This document shows positions 43,712-53,538 of a stretch of 64,000 nt of DNA, in pieces (the stretch's first letter is position 1; every line of letters starts with the position of its first letter). A program made the position numbers and the translations under genes. This stretch comes from HGM11525 sp036307445. GTDB lineage: Bacteria; Bacillota; Clostridia; UBA1381. The stretch lies in contig JAXJXP010000025.1 of assembly GCA_036307445.1 (NCBI GenBank), positions 35,691 through 99,690 on the forward strand, written 5' to 3'. A model generated the notes under the pieces. It was not told the origin of the DNA. It saw only the letters and a program-made list of their open reading frames with translations, and did no database searches.

Positions 43712-44734
43712 ATGAAAATTAAGAAAATATTTAACGGACGAGCGCTATACACCGAGCAGGACTGTATTTGGGTTGCACGCGGTATGTCATTTTGGGCGGT
43801 GGATTATGACGGGAAGAGAGTTACACCCAAGTATAAGGTTGGCACTTTCTTGCAGCAGTTGCTTGGAATAAACCGCCTGAGCCGTCAACTACTGAGAGAA
43901 GGCTTGCATCATCTTCTGCCTCTCGAAAACGGTAATAAAATTGTAACCGCAAAAAAGAAGACGTACATAGTTAATAAAGACGGCAGGGTAATAAATATTT
44001 TCGAGGGCTACAGAGGCAACAAGCCGGCACATCAGGGCGTCTGTGTAACACCTGACGGAACAATATTTTTTGGTGAATATACCCTTAACACAAACAGAGA
44101 GCATGATACTTGTTTGTATCGCAGCTGTGATAGCGGACAAAGCTTCGAGTGTGTTTTGAGATTTGATAAAGATGATGTACGACATATACACTTTGTCAAA
44201 TATGACAAATATGAGAAATGTCTGTGGCTTGGAACAGGAGACAAAGACTTTGAATGTAAGCTTATGCGTAGTGATGACAACGGTGATAGCTGGTATGTAG
44301 TAGGTGAGGGAAATCAGGACTGGCGTGCTATCGGAGTTTGTTTTCGGGAGGATAGTCTTTTTTGGGGAACTGATGCAGGCAGTGTTCCTGATGAAAACCA
44401 TATTATTAGAATGGACAGAAGTACAAAGCAAATAGAAATTCTTGATACTGCAGAGGGTCCATGCCACGGTTGCGCCGGTTTTGCAGACGGCAGAATTTTT
44501 ATCAGCACCGGTGTTGAAGGTGGAGAGAATGAAACAGACCGTTTTGCGAGAATGAAAGAGATAAACGGAAAAGCGGTTAATAATCTATTTAAAATGAAAA
44601 AGGATGTCATTCCATTGATTTTACAGTATGGAGTTATGAGATTTCCGATAGGTACGGAGAATACGGACATAGTGGTATTCACAGCAATGGGATTGGTAAA
44701 TGGTGGAGAAAAAGTGATGGTTGAGGTAAGATAA
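43712..44734 (+). CDS. Asp-box beta-propeller (sialidase/BNR-like) protein
   Basis: A 340-residue protein with at least two Asp-box motifs: SDDNGDSW and SCDSGQSF, typical of sialidase-like beta-propellers. It has no signal peptide or membrane helix, unusual for sialidases. ATG 43712 is used; the in-frame TTG upstream overlaps the previous gene. Its role in polysaccharide assembly is unknown, and catalytic sialidase residues could not be confirmed. Confidence 0.72.
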   Translation: MKIKKIFNGRALYTEQDCIWVARGMSFWAVDYDGKRVTPKYKVGTFLQQLLGINRLSRQLLREGLHHLLPLENGNKIVTAKKKTYIVNKDGRVINIFEGYRGNKPAHQGVCVTPDGTIFFGEYTLNTNREHDTCLYRSCDSGQSFECVLRFDKDDVRHIHFVKYDKYEKCLWLGTGDKDFECKLMRSDDNGDSWYVVGEGNQDWRAIGVCFREDSLFWGTDAGSVPDENHIIRMDRSTKQIEILDTAEGPCHGCAGFADGRIFISTGVEGGENETDRFARMKEINGKAVNNLFKMKKDVIPLILQYGVMRFPIGTENTDIVVFTAMGLVNGGEKVMVEVR

Positions 44735-44744
44735 GGAGGAGAAT

Positions 44745-45920
44745 ATGAAAAAGAAGAGTACGAGATACAGCAATGTACGGGTTCTTCTTATAGAAGGACG
44801 TGCACGGCAGGTTATGCCTTTAATGAAATCTTTACACGAACTTGGTTGTCATATTACTACTTATAATGCAAGCAGACTTGATATGGGCTATGCGTCAAGA
44901 TATCCTGATAAAAAAATTCTCTCATATTGCAATTCTAAGGATGAAGAAGGTTCATACGAAGCGATAAGAAAAGAGATTATGACCGGAGAATATGACCTCG
45001 TAATTCCGCTTAATGATTTTGTTGCGATAATTTTGTCTAAGCATAAGGATGAGCTGAGGGAGTATACGGATATAGCAGTAAATGAATGGGATGTTTTCCA
45101 GTGTGCAAGTGATAAATTACGAACTATGCAGATATGTATGGAGAATGATATTCCATGCCCGAAAACTTTTATAGCTGATGAAAGCCTAAGTGATGTATCT
45201 TCTATGGATTTGCAGTATCCCATCTGTATAAAGCCGAGAACCGGCTTTTCAGCTGTAGGATTCAGAAAAATAGATACGCCTGAAAATATAGATAAAATCA
45301 TAGAAGCAACACGTGATAAATACGGTCCGCCTCTTATACAGGAGTATATTCCTCAGACAGATTTGCAGTATAAAGCAGAGGTTTATATAGATAATGACGG
45401 TAATGTGAAAAGTGCTTGTGTATTTTCCAAAATTCGCTGGTATCCGGTAAGCGGTGGCTCCAGTACGTTGAATGTAACGGTAGACCGACCGGATATCGTG
45501 GAAAGCTGTGTCAAACTGCTTAAGGTGATTGGATGGAAGGGTTATGCGGACGTAGATTTAATTCAGGACCCGAGGGATAATATTGCAAAAATAATGGAGA
45601 TAAACCCGCGAATTACAGGTAGTGTGAAAATATGCTATGCGGCGGGGGTTAACTTTACAGAACAGATAATACAGGATCATTTAAATGAAGAAGTAGCATC
45701 ATATATGGACTATCCGGTAGGACAGTATCTGAGATATCTACACACAGACATTTTGTGGTTCATCAAATCACACGACAGATTTAAGTGTAAGCCGGCATGG
45801 TTTGATTTTAGAAATTCTGTCGACCAAATATGGTCTGCTGATGACCCGTTGCCATGGCTGACATACTCATTGCAAGGTCTGACCAAGATTAACGGCGACA
45901 GCAAAAAACGAAAGCTATAA
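44745..45920 (+). CDS. ATP-grasp family ligase
   Basis: A 391-residue protein. An N-terminal Rossmann-like domain (VRVLLIEGRARQVMPL) is followed by an ATP-grasp fold with PICIKPRTGFSAVGF for ATP binding and IMEINPRITGSVKICYAAG for metal. Such enzymes join a carboxylate to an amine. In this operon it might attach an amino acid to a sugar or to a polysaccharide; the substrate is unknown. AAGGAGG precedes it. Confidence 0.85.
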   Translation: MKKKSTRYSNVRVLLIEGRARQVMPLMKSLHELGCHITTYNASRLDMGYASRYPDKKILSYCNSKDEEGSYEAIRKEIMTGEYDLVIPLNDFVAIILSKHKDELREYTDIAVNEWDVFQCASDKLRTMQICMENDIPCPKTFIADESLSDVSSMDLQYPICIKPRTGFSAVGFRKIDTPENIDKIIEATRDKYGPPLIQEYIPQTDLQYKAEVYIDNDGNVKSACVFSKIRWYPVSGGSSTLNVTVDRPDIVESCVKLLKVIGWKGYADVDLIQDPRDNIAKIMEINPRITGSVKICYAAGVNFTEQIIQDHLNEEVASYMDYPVGQYLRYLHTDILWFIKSHDRFKCKPAWFDFRNSVDQIWSADDPLPWLTYSLQGLTKINGDSKKRKL

Positions 45921-45940
45921 ACTATATTGTGGAGTAAAAA

Positions 45941-47134
45941 ATGAAGGTTCTTTTTATAAATTCGTTCTTTAGTGTAGGTGGTCCGCCGCGTATTGTCAGC
46001 GGCATATATGAAACGCTCATCTCTCAGGGGCACGAGGCGATGCTTGCCGCAGGTCGAGAGAAACCGATTGAAGGTATGAATATATATAAAATTGGTACCG
46101 GACTTAATAAATATTGTCATTATTTTATGTCGGTCTGCTTTGATTCACACGGTTTTGCATCAAAGCTGGCGACCAGAAGGCTTGTACGAAAAATTAAAGA
46201 ATACAAGCCGGATATAATACATCTGCATAATGTTCACGGTTATTATCTGAATATAGAAATACTGTTTAATTATATAAAAAAAGCGGACATTCCGGTTGTA
46301 TGGACACTTCACGATTGTTGGTGTATGACAGGACACTGTTCTCATTTTGAGTATGTAGGCTGTGACAGGTGGAGAACTGACGGTTGCAGAAACTGCCCTC
46401 AAAAAGCAGAGTATCCTAAGTCTGCGGGGCTTGACCGTTCAAAAACTAATTTTATAAGAAAGAAAAGAGCGTTTTGTGGCGTTAAAAATATGACGATTGT
46501 AACACCGTCTCGGTGGCTGGCAGAGATAGCAAACAAATCGTTTTTGAAGGAATATGATATAAGGGTTATACATAACGGTCTGGATACAGAAAAATTTATG
46601 GCTGTACCGTCCGACCTGAGACAAAAGCATGGTCTTGAGAACAAAAAGGTTATCCTTGGCGTCGCACAGAATTGGGGCGTAAAGAAAGGCCTTGAAGACT
46701 TTTTTAAACTTGCAGGTATGCTTGATGAGACTTATCAGATTGTATTAATAGGACTGACACAACAGCAAATTGAGATGTTGCCAGCGAATATCATAGGACT
46801 GCCGAGAACTAATACGCTAAAGAGCTTGCTTCAGTACTACACTATGGCGGACGTTTTTGTAAATCTGACATATGAGGATACCTTTCCAACGGTTAATTTG
46901 GAAGCTCTTTGCTGTGGACTTCCGGTTGTTACCTATAAGACAGGAGGAAGTCCGGAGTCGCTTGATGAAAAAAGCGGTATTTGTGTGGAACAAGGCAATT
47001 TGGAGGCGGTCGTAGATGCCATAGCTAAAAGTGAGAGGCTGATGCCTGAGGACTGCAGAGCACGTGCTAAAGATTTTCAACAGCAGAAAAGGTACTTTGA
47101 TTATATTGAATTATATCGTAATATAACAACATAA
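45941..47134 (+). CDS. Glycosyltransferase family 4
   Basis: A 397-residue GT-B enzyme. The N-terminus (VLFINSFFSVGGPPRIVSGI) and TLHDCWCMTGHCSHFEYVGC (cysteine-rich acceptor region), then VIHNGLDTEKF and the donor region FVNLTYEDTFPTVNLEALCC with E-x7-E, define the GT4 type. The acceptor and donor are unknown. Confidence 0.88.
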   Translation: MKVLFINSFFSVGGPPRIVSGIYETLISQGHEAMLAAGREKPIEGMNIYKIGTGLNKYCHYFMSVCFDSHGFASKLATRRLVRKIKEYKPDIIHLHNVHGYYLNIEILFNYIKKADIPVVWTLHDCWCMTGHCSHFEYVGCDRWRTDGCRNCPQKAEYPKSAGLDRSKTNFIRKKRAFCGVKNMTIVTPSRWLAEIANKSFLKEYDIRVIHNGLDTEKFMAVPSDLRQKHGLENKKVILGVAQNWGVKKGLEDFFKLAGMLDETYQIVLIGLTQQQIEMLPANIIGLPRTNTLKSLLQYYTMADVFVNLTYEDTFPTVNLEALCCGLPVVTYKTGGSPESLDEKSGICVEQGNLEAVVDAIAKSERLMPEDCRARAKDFQQQKRYFDYIELYRNITT

Positions 47135-47157
47135 AGAAAAGGGATTTGATTATTACT

Positions 47158-48393
47158 ATGGTGATTTCAGCACTTAAATTAAGATATAATTGGGGTTTGT
47201 ACAAGCCAACAAAATGTGTGGGTTGGAATTCCCTTGCACTTGTGTTTTCAATTTTAAATCAGTATTTTTATATAATTGGTTCACGATTTAACATTCCGAG
47301 CAGTGGTTCTATCGGAACTTTTCTTGCTATAATCTGTATTATAATTGCATTCTTAAATTCAACCAAAAAGCTGCTCTCGTCATATCCGTACATTATGTTG
47401 GTAAATATTTTGTTTGCATTCCTTGTTACAAAGGCATTTGTACCGGAAGAAACAAGTATGACGATATATAAATTTGTTGCGTTTGCATTGATACCGATGG
47501 TAACCCTGATGTTTAAGGTTGATTTCAAAAAAGTGATACGTTATTTTTGCTACATTACACCAACGACTCTTATAGTACTTAATAGCTTATTTGAAACAAA
47601 TGAGTTTGTACAACAGATGCAGATGGGATATGCATATGCATTAATTCCGTTAATTGTGGCAAATCTCATTCAGTTTGTATATTACAGGGCAGAAAGTAAT
47701 TGGTATTTAAAATTATGCAATATTATAGCAGCATATCTTGTGTTACGAATACTGATGCTTGGAGTAAGAGGCGCTGTGCTGTCACTTTTGTGTGCGTTTG
47801 TCATAACAAGATTTACCAAATATAACAAAAATGGAGAACGTATATCTTTGGACACGTGGACAACGGTGAAGTTTATTTTACTTGGTGCATTTATTTTGAT
47901 AGTTTCTATCAATTTTGTTGAAGTTCTAGAATTTGTAGCCGATTTCTGCGAAAGAATGTTAGGAGAGGTTCCCAACGTTATAACCAAGACAATTAAGTCA
48001 ATAAAGAGTGATGACTTATCTCACGGACGAACAGAGCTATATATGTTTACATGGGAGGCAATTAAGGAGAAACCGTTCTTCGGGCATGGTGTGCTCACGT
48101 TCGCTTCAGGCAATTTTTTATATCAATATCCTCATAATTGTATATTGCAGTTATTGTATGAAGTTGGGTTTATTGGTGCTCTATATCCTATAGTGAGTAT
48201 CACTTATGGAATATGTACCATATTGTTTGGAGGAAAAAAGGAAAGTAAGGATGAATTTTTATATCATTTTCTTATATTCTTGACGGCATTTCCGATGCTG
48301 TTTTTGTCAAATGAGATGTGGGAAGTTCCTGCGTTCTGGGTGGCAATGATATTAGGTGCAGAAATGCTTGGCAAAAAGAGATTGGCGGTATGA
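47158..48393 (+). CDS. Polysaccharide polymerase (Wzy/O-antigen ligase type)
   Basis: A 411-residue integral membrane protein of about ten to twelve helices with a large outer loop containing SDDLSHGRTELYMFTWEAIK and FFGHGVLTFASG near residue 290. This fits Wzy polymerases and WaaL-like ligases. ATG 47158 is chosen, 13 bases from AAAAGGGA; TTG 47146 would be too close. It pairs with the flippase at 54586-56124. Confidence 0.83.
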   Translation: MVISALKLRYNWGLYKPTKCVGWNSLALVFSILNQYFYIIGSRFNIPSSGSIGTFLAIICIIIAFLNSTKKLLSSYPYIMLVNILFAFLVTKAFVPEETSMTIYKFVAFALIPMVTLMFKVDFKKVIRYFCYITPTTLIVLNSLFETNEFVQQMQMGYAYALIPLIVANLIQFVYYRAESNWYLKLCNIIAAYLVLRILMLGVRGAVLSLLCAFVITRFTKYNKNGERISLDTWTTVKFILLGAFILIVSINFVEVLEFVADFCERMLGEVPNVITKTIKSIKSDDLSHGRTELYMFTWEAIKEKPFFGHGVLTFASGNFLYQYPHNCILQLLYEVGFIGALYPIVSITYGICTILFGGKKESKDEFLYHFLIFLTAFPMLFLSNEMWEVPAFWVAMILGAEMLGKKRLAV

Positions 48394-48394
48394 T

Positions 48395-49483
48395 ATGGAT
48401 AAGAAGAAAGTTGCTATATTAACGTGCGGGTTAGAGCCTAATTACGGTGCTTGCCTGCAGGCGTTTGCTACTCAGCAGGCGATAAATTCACTGGGATGCG
48501 AATCTGAAATTCTTAACTATTCATTTATGAGCGATAAGGAATATTCTCCTTTTGTACAAAAAAGTATAAAGGCATTTATATCAAGTATTCTTTACTATAA
48601 TCTCAGAAAAAGTCTTAACAAGGCATTTAAACAGTTTCGCAGTGAGCATATGAAATATGCGGCAGACAAGTTTAATTCACAAGAGACCGCAAGGGACTCA
48701 ATAGATGGTTATGATATGGTTTTGGTAGGAAGCGATCAGGTGTGGAATCCGCATTTGGGAATTGATGTAAACATAACATTGCTTAATTTCTATAAAGACG
48801 GGCCGATAAAGGCATCCTATGCGTCAAGCTTTGGTATATCTGAGTTGCCGCCCGAAAAAGAAAGTATCTACCTCAAAGCTTTATCTGAGTTTAAGCATAT
48901 CAGTGTCAGAGAGAATACAGGAGCAGCAATAATAAAAAAACTGATTGATAAGGATATTCCTGTTGTAGCAGACCCTACGATGCTTCTTAAGTCAGATGAT
49001 TGGGACAAATATGCGCTAGAGGTGGAAACCGACGGCAAATATCTGTTGATATACGATATGGCACATTCCGACCTTGTTCTAAAAACAGCAAAGAAGATTG
49101 CAGCAGAGCTTGGAGTAAAGATCATTGCTCTTTCAAGAATTATACTCCCTGATAAGAGCATAAAAACGCTTCGAGGTATATCACCAGCTAATTTTCTGTA
49201 TCTAATAAAGAATGCAGAGGCGATAGTTACAGACTCCTTTCACGGAACACTGTTTTCTGCTATATATCACAAAAATTTTTATTCCTGCTGTCCGTTGCCA
49301 GGAAGGAAGATAAGCAGCAGAATTACAGGCTTTCTTAAAAATGTAGGTCTTGAAGAGCGGATAGTATACGATGTAGATAATGTTGTATCCGGCACTGTCA
49401 ATTACGAGTCTGCAGACCTTTTGATAGACAGGATACGTGAAGATTCATATAACTACTTACAAGATGTTTTGGGGGAAATATGA
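48395..49483 (+). CDS. Polysaccharide pyruvyl transferase family protein
   Basis: A 362-residue protein of the CsaB-like family: N-terminal VAILTCGLEPNYGACLQAFA, VLVGSDQVWNPHLG and TDSFHGTLFSAIYHK. It transfers pyruvate from phosphoenolpyruvate to a sugar as a ketal, giving a negative charge. ATG 48395 is the start. It is the first of two such genes in the operon. Confidence 0.88.
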   Translation: MDKKKVAILTCGLEPNYGACLQAFATQQAINSLGCESEILNYSFMSDKEYSPFVQKSIKAFISSILYYNLRKSLNKAFKQFRSEHMKYAADKFNSQETARDSIDGYDMVLVGSDQVWNPHLGIDVNITLLNFYKDGPIKASYASSFGISELPPEKESIYLKALSEFKHISVRENTGAAIIKKLIDKDIPVVADPTMLLKSDDWDKYALEVETDGKYLLIYDMAHSDLVLKTAKKIAAELGVKIIALSRIILPDKSIKTLRGISPANFLYLIKNAEAIVTDSFHGTLFSAIYHKNFYSCCPLPGRKISSRITGFLKNVGLEERIVYDVDNVVSGTVNYESADLLIDRIREDSYNYLQDVLGEI

Positions 49484-50637
49484 TTAGCATTAATGAAAAA
49501 GCCGATAATTGCTGCGGTTGCGGCTTGTGCGAGAAGGTCTGTCCGAACAACAGCATAAATATGCTTTGCGACTGTAATGGATTTCTTTATCCGTCTGTCA
49601 ATTTCGAGACGTGTACAAACTGCGGTCTTTGTGAAAAAGTATGTGCCTTCAGGAATAAAACCGATAAGGAAACAGATTTTATTCAGAAATATTATGCTGC
49701 CCGAAGTGTTTGTGATGATGTGCTTGTTAAGAGTGCATCGGGCGGTGTGTTTACCGTAGTCTCTGATGTGGTTCTTGGTATGGGTGGAGCTGTCTATGGA
49801 GCGGTTTTTGATGAGAGCTTTTGTGTTGTGCATAACAGAGCTGATGATGAAAACGGACGTAATACCATGCGTGGCTCAAAATATGTTCAAAGCGATATAA
49901 GAGCGGTATATAACAGCATTGCTAAGGACTTGAGTGAAGACAGATATGTTATTTTTACGGGTACACCGTGTCAGGTTGATGCAGTCAAGTCCTATTGTGA
50001 ATTGAGGGAAATAAACACCGATAAGCTTTTCTTGTGCGACTTGATTTGTCATGGAGTAAACAGCCCGAAGCTATGGAGGGAGAACCTTGAATACTTAAGA
50101 GGTAAAATCGGTGATATAAGCTTTGCTACAATGCGTGATAAGAAATACGGCAGCGGATATCATATGACAGTAAAAGGTGAACACGGAAGTTACAGTAAGC
50201 ACGGTAGTGAAGACCCGTTTATCCGTATATTTCAAAAAAACTATGCACTTCGAAGCTCATGTTTTAACTGTCCGTATAAATGCTATGACAGAATATCCGA
50301 CTTAACGATTGGCGATTTTCATAAGGCAAAGCAGTATCACAGTGAATACTGCGATGGTAAAGGCATATCAGTTGTACTTGTAAACAGTCAAAAGGGCGAA
50401 TGGCTGATGGAGAAATGCAGCACTAATATGAGTCTTTGTGAAAGCACGAAGGAATATACAGCTCAGCCTAATCTTTTGGAGCAGATAAAGAACAGAACTG
50501 AACGTGATGAATTTTTCCGCTACTATAACTGTAATTCATTTGTTTCTGTACTTAAGAAATATACCGAGGTCGGAATTAAGAACAGGCTTGTAGGAATAGC
50601 AAAAAGAACTGCAAAGATGATTTTAAGAAGGAAATGA
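49480..50637 (+). CDS. Fe-S protein with F420 hydrogenase/dehydrogenase beta-subunit domains
   Basis: A 385-residue protein with two [4Fe-4S] ferredoxin motifs, CCGCGLCEKVCP and CTNCGLCEKVCAF, then the FrhB-type domains (ASGGVFTVVSDVVLGMGG and FTGTPCQVDAVKSYC, and CFNCPYKC). It overlaps the pyruvyltransferase by four bases. In polysaccharide loci such genes commonly occur with pyruvyltransferases; the redox role is not known, and coenzyme F420 itself need not be involved. Confidence 0.85.
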   Translation: MISINEKADNCCGCGLCEKVCPNNSINMLCDCNGFLYPSVNFETCTNCGLCEKVCAFRNKTDKETDFIQKYYAARSVCDDVLVKSASGGVFTVVSDVVLGMGGAVYGAVFDESFCVVHNRADDENGRNTMRGSKYVQSDIRAVYNSIAKDLSEDRYVIFTGTPCQVDAVKSYCELREINTDKLFLCDLICHGVNSPKLWRENLEYLRGKIGDISFATMRDKKYGSGYHMTVKGEHGSYSKHGSEDPFIRIFQKNYALRSSCFNCPYKCYDRISDLTIGDFHKAKQYHSEYCDGKGISVVLVNSQKGEWLMEKCSTNMSLCESTKEYTAQPNLLEQIKNRTERDEFFRYYNCNSFVSVLKKYTEVGIKNRLVGIAKRTAKMILRRK

Positions 50638-51752
50638 GTAAGATGAAAATATTTTATTGTGTAAGAAGTCTTGAGGCAATACCATCTTGTATGTATAACA
50701 TTCAGATGCTTTGTGACGGAGACTTTGAGGTTGTTCCGGTAATAGGACGTTCAACACAGAGCCTCGACAAAATATTTGCCAGCAGAGGACTTAAATATAT
50801 AAGTACAGTCAATAAAGGCAGCAAGAATAAATATATCAATCATTTTCAATTGACATCTCAGTATCGTAAGAATATTAAGACTGCCCTGAAAGAATATACC
50901 GATGAGGATTTGATTATCTTCGGAACTGCAGATTCTGCAATAAGGGTTATGCAGCTTCTAAAAAATAAGAACTATGTATTGTGTCTTAAGGAATTGCACG
51001 AGAATCCGTGGTATTTCCCGATTCTTTTAAAGAAGCTGTCCAAGCGGGCAAAGGGCATTATCTGTTGTGAAAAGAACCGCTCAAGAATTATTCAGTTTAG
51101 ATGGGGTTTGAAGAAAAGACCATATACAATTACCAACAAGCCTTACGGATATCAGACAGAAAGATACCTTGAGCCAACTACCGATCAGACTAAGGAGCTG
51201 GTAGAAAAAATAAAGGACAAGAAAGTGATTGTTTATCAGGCAAGACATATACATTTTGCCGAGGAGCTTATCAATCTTGCTAAGGCACTAAAAAAGCTGA
51301 ATTCAGATATAACGCTTGTCCTGATAGGAACGGTTGACCATCCTGAAGATAGGGAAAAAATTGACGGGATTTATGGGAATACCGTATGGACAGGTCATAT
51401 ATCTGCACCAATGCATCTGGAGATAACAAGCTATGCAAAAATCGGTGTTGCGGTATATGCAGAGAATTCGCTTAACAATATGTTCTGTGCCCCCAACAAG
51501 ACATTTGAGTATGCTGGCTTTGGAATACCATCCTTGTGTAATGATGTTCCCGGTCTGGTGGAGAGTATAGGTATGTCGGGAGCCGGCAAATGTGTTGATT
51601 GGAGCAATGTAGACGAGATAAAAATGGCGATAGATGATATACTGTCCGACTACGATGAATACTCCGAAAGAGCAAAGAGCTTTTATGAGTCGGAGGATAA
51701 TGCAACTGCTATCAAAGAAATTGTTAATGAAATATTGAGGGAAATGAAATGA
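50634..51752 (+). CDS. Glycosyltransferase (GT-B type)
   Basis: A 372-residue protein starting FYCVRSLEAIPSCMYNIQ with the C-terminal GT-B part IVYQARHIHFAEELINLA, TLVLIGTVDHPEDR and NKTFEYAGFGIPSLCNDVPG. It overlaps the previous gene; ATG 50634 is used, though ATG 50643 has better spacing to AAGGAA. Donor and acceptor are unknown. Confidence 0.78.
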   Translation: MSKMKIFYCVRSLEAIPSCMYNIQMLCDGDFEVVPVIGRSTQSLDKIFASRGLKYISTVNKGSKNKYINHFQLTSQYRKNIKTALKEYTDEDLIIFGTADSAIRVMQLLKNKNYVLCLKELHENPWYFPILLKKLSKRAKGIICCEKNRSRIIQFRWGLKKRPYTITNKPYGYQTERYLEPTTDQTKELVEKIKDKKVIVYQARHIHFAEELINLAKALKKLNSDITLVLIGTVDHPEDREKIDGIYGNTVWTGHISAPMHLEITSYAKIGVAVYAENSLNNMFCAPNKTFEYAGFGIPSLCNDVPGLVESIGMSGAGKCVDWSNVDEIKMAIDDILSDYDEYSERAKSFYESEDNATAIKEIVNEILREMK

Positions 51753-52297
51753 AGATAGTAAAGCTGATTTACAAACTGTTCTTTCTCGTCTTTGGCAAGG
51801 CATTAAACTACTTTTTTCAGAAGAAGTATATAAAGCTGTATGTTAATTATTTGAAATTTCTTGGTGTTCATATAAATGGTGAGCCGGCGTACATATCATC
51901 CGATGTGTATTTTGACGGGCACGATTACAGCAAAATAACAATAAATGACAGCGTAGTGCTCTCGAGAGAGGTAATGCTTCTTACACATGATTATTCTATT
52001 GCGAGAGGTATACAGAAATTTGGCGGAATTGATGTAGACATAAAGACTAATACACCGTATTTTCTTAATGAAATTTACATTGGCGAAAACAGCTTTATAG
52101 GAGCAAGGGCATCTTTGTTGCCCGGAACGCATATCGGCGATAACTGTATTATAGGCGCAGGTGCGGTTGTAAAGGGTAATATTCCGGATGACAGTATTGT
52201 TGTTGGCAATCCTGCAAAGATTGTCGGAAGCACACAAGAATGGACAAAGCGTCATATAGAGAAGAAAGATTTTATTGTAAAAGGCGGAGATTTATGA
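51749..52297 (+). CDS. Hexapeptide-repeat acyltransferase
   Basis: A 182-residue left-handed beta-helix enzyme. Hexapeptide repeats begin near residue 60, with LLTHDYSIARGI, and end in IGENSFIGARASLLPGT and NCIIGAGAVVKGNIPDDSIV. The family (LacA/WbbJ type) acetylates sugars. It overlaps the preceding gene by four bases. Confidence 0.9.
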   Translation: MKIVKLIYKLFFLVFGKALNYFFQKKYIKLYVNYLKFLGVHINGEPAYISSDVYFDGHDYSKITINDSVVLSREVMLLTHDYSIARGIQKFGGIDVDIKTNTPYFLNEIYIGENSFIGARASLLPGTHIGDNCIIGAGAVVKGNIPDDSIVVGNPAKIVGSTQEWTKRHIEKKDFIVKGGDL

Positions 52298-53520
52298 AAG
52301 AGAAGATTGGTATTCTAACCTATCACAGAAGTATAAATTACGGAGCGGTAATGCAGGCGTACAGCCTGAGCAAAAGACTGGCAAAGGATTTCCCCGATTA
52401 TGATGTAGAGATTATTGATTATGTTTCTGCCCGTACATACCTGCTTTACAAAAAAACACTGCAAAACTGCATCCATGCGGTTTTTGCTGCAAACGGATTC
52501 AGACAGAGACTGAGCTATTGTAAACTCACCCTTCATTTCATTAAAGGTAAGCTTACAGGGAAAAAAGACAATAGTTTAACAGGTCTTTTTGAAAAACAGA
52601 TGGAGTCTTTTCCTTTGTCTGATGAGCTTATCATAACAGATAATGTGGATAAGGTCTTTAATAAAATCAGGCGTAAATATAAAGCCGTTATCGTAGGCAG
52701 TGATGCTGTGTTTAACTGGGGGATAAGACGATTTCCAAATCCGTATTTTTTGCACGACGATATAGGCGCATATAAGCTTAGCTATGCTGCGTCGTCATAC
52801 GGACAGGATTATCTTGCGGTTACCGAGGAGCAGAAGCGATATATTTCAGAGGCTTGGAAGACCTTTGACTATATAGGCGTAAGAGATGTTCCGACAGAAG
52901 ATTTTGTTAAATTTGCAGATAATGACCTTGTTCCAAATCACAACTGCGACCCGACGGTAGTTCTTGATGTGGAGGATATTCCTGTCAATGACGATGAAAT
53001 AAAAGAAATGCTGATTGCAAAGGGTATAGATTTGTCGAAACCGATTATAGGTCTTATGGCTCTTGATTGGTTGGGCGAAATCGTCAGGAGCATTGTTGGA
53101 GATAAATATCAGATTGTCTCGGTGTACAAGGATAACAGCTATGCCGATTGCTTCCTCGACAATCTTTCGCCGTTTCAGTGGGCAAAGGTGTTTTCTTATT
53201 TTGACGTAACATTCACGCATTTCTTTCATGGCAATCTGTTGAGCTTAAAAAACGGTACGCCGACAATTGTTATTGAGAAAAAGAACAGCTATAATCAAAA
53301 ATACAATTCAAAAATACGCGATTTTATGGCAAGAGTAGACTTGAGCGATTTTTGTTACTACAGTGACGAAATTGAAGATAAAAAAGCAGAGCTTGCAGCT
53401 GCAGTAGAAGATAGAATGAATAGAAGAAAATATTATAGCGACAAAATTAGTGACGGAATTGAAAAGGAAAGTAAAGCTTATGAGAGCTTTAATGCGGCAT
53501 TGAAGGAATTGTTGCAATAA
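52294..53520 (+). CDS. Second polysaccharide pyruvyl transferase family protein
   Basis: A 408-residue protein with the pattern IGILTYHRSINYGAVMQAYS, AVIVGSDAVFNWGIRRFPN and TFTHFFHGNLLSLKNG. It is related to, but distinct from, the protein at 48395-49483. It overlaps the acyltransferase gene by four bases (ATGA). ATG 52294 is the start; the frame is open further upstream within that gene. Confidence 0.87.
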   Translation: MKEKIGILTYHRSINYGAVMQAYSLSKRLAKDFPDYDVEIIDYVSARTYLLYKKTLQNCIHAVFAANGFRQRLSYCKLTLHFIKGKLTGKKDNSLTGLFEKQMESFPLSDELIITDNVDKVFNKIRRKYKAVIVGSDAVFNWGIRRFPNPYFLHDDIGAYKLSYAASSYGQDYLAVTEEQKRYISEAWKTFDYIGVRDVPTEDFVKFADNDLVPNHNCDPTVVLDVEDIPVNDDEIKEMLIAKGIDLSKPIIGLMALDWLGEIVRSIVGDKYQIVSVYKDNSYADCFLDNLSPFQWAKVFSYFDVTFTHFFHGNLLSLKNGTPTIVIEKKNSYNQKYNSKIRDFMARVDLSDFCYYSDEIEDKKAELAAAVEDRMNRRKYYSDKISDGIEKESKAYESFNAALKELLQ

Positions 53521-53538
53521 GTATGCGGAGGAATTTAT

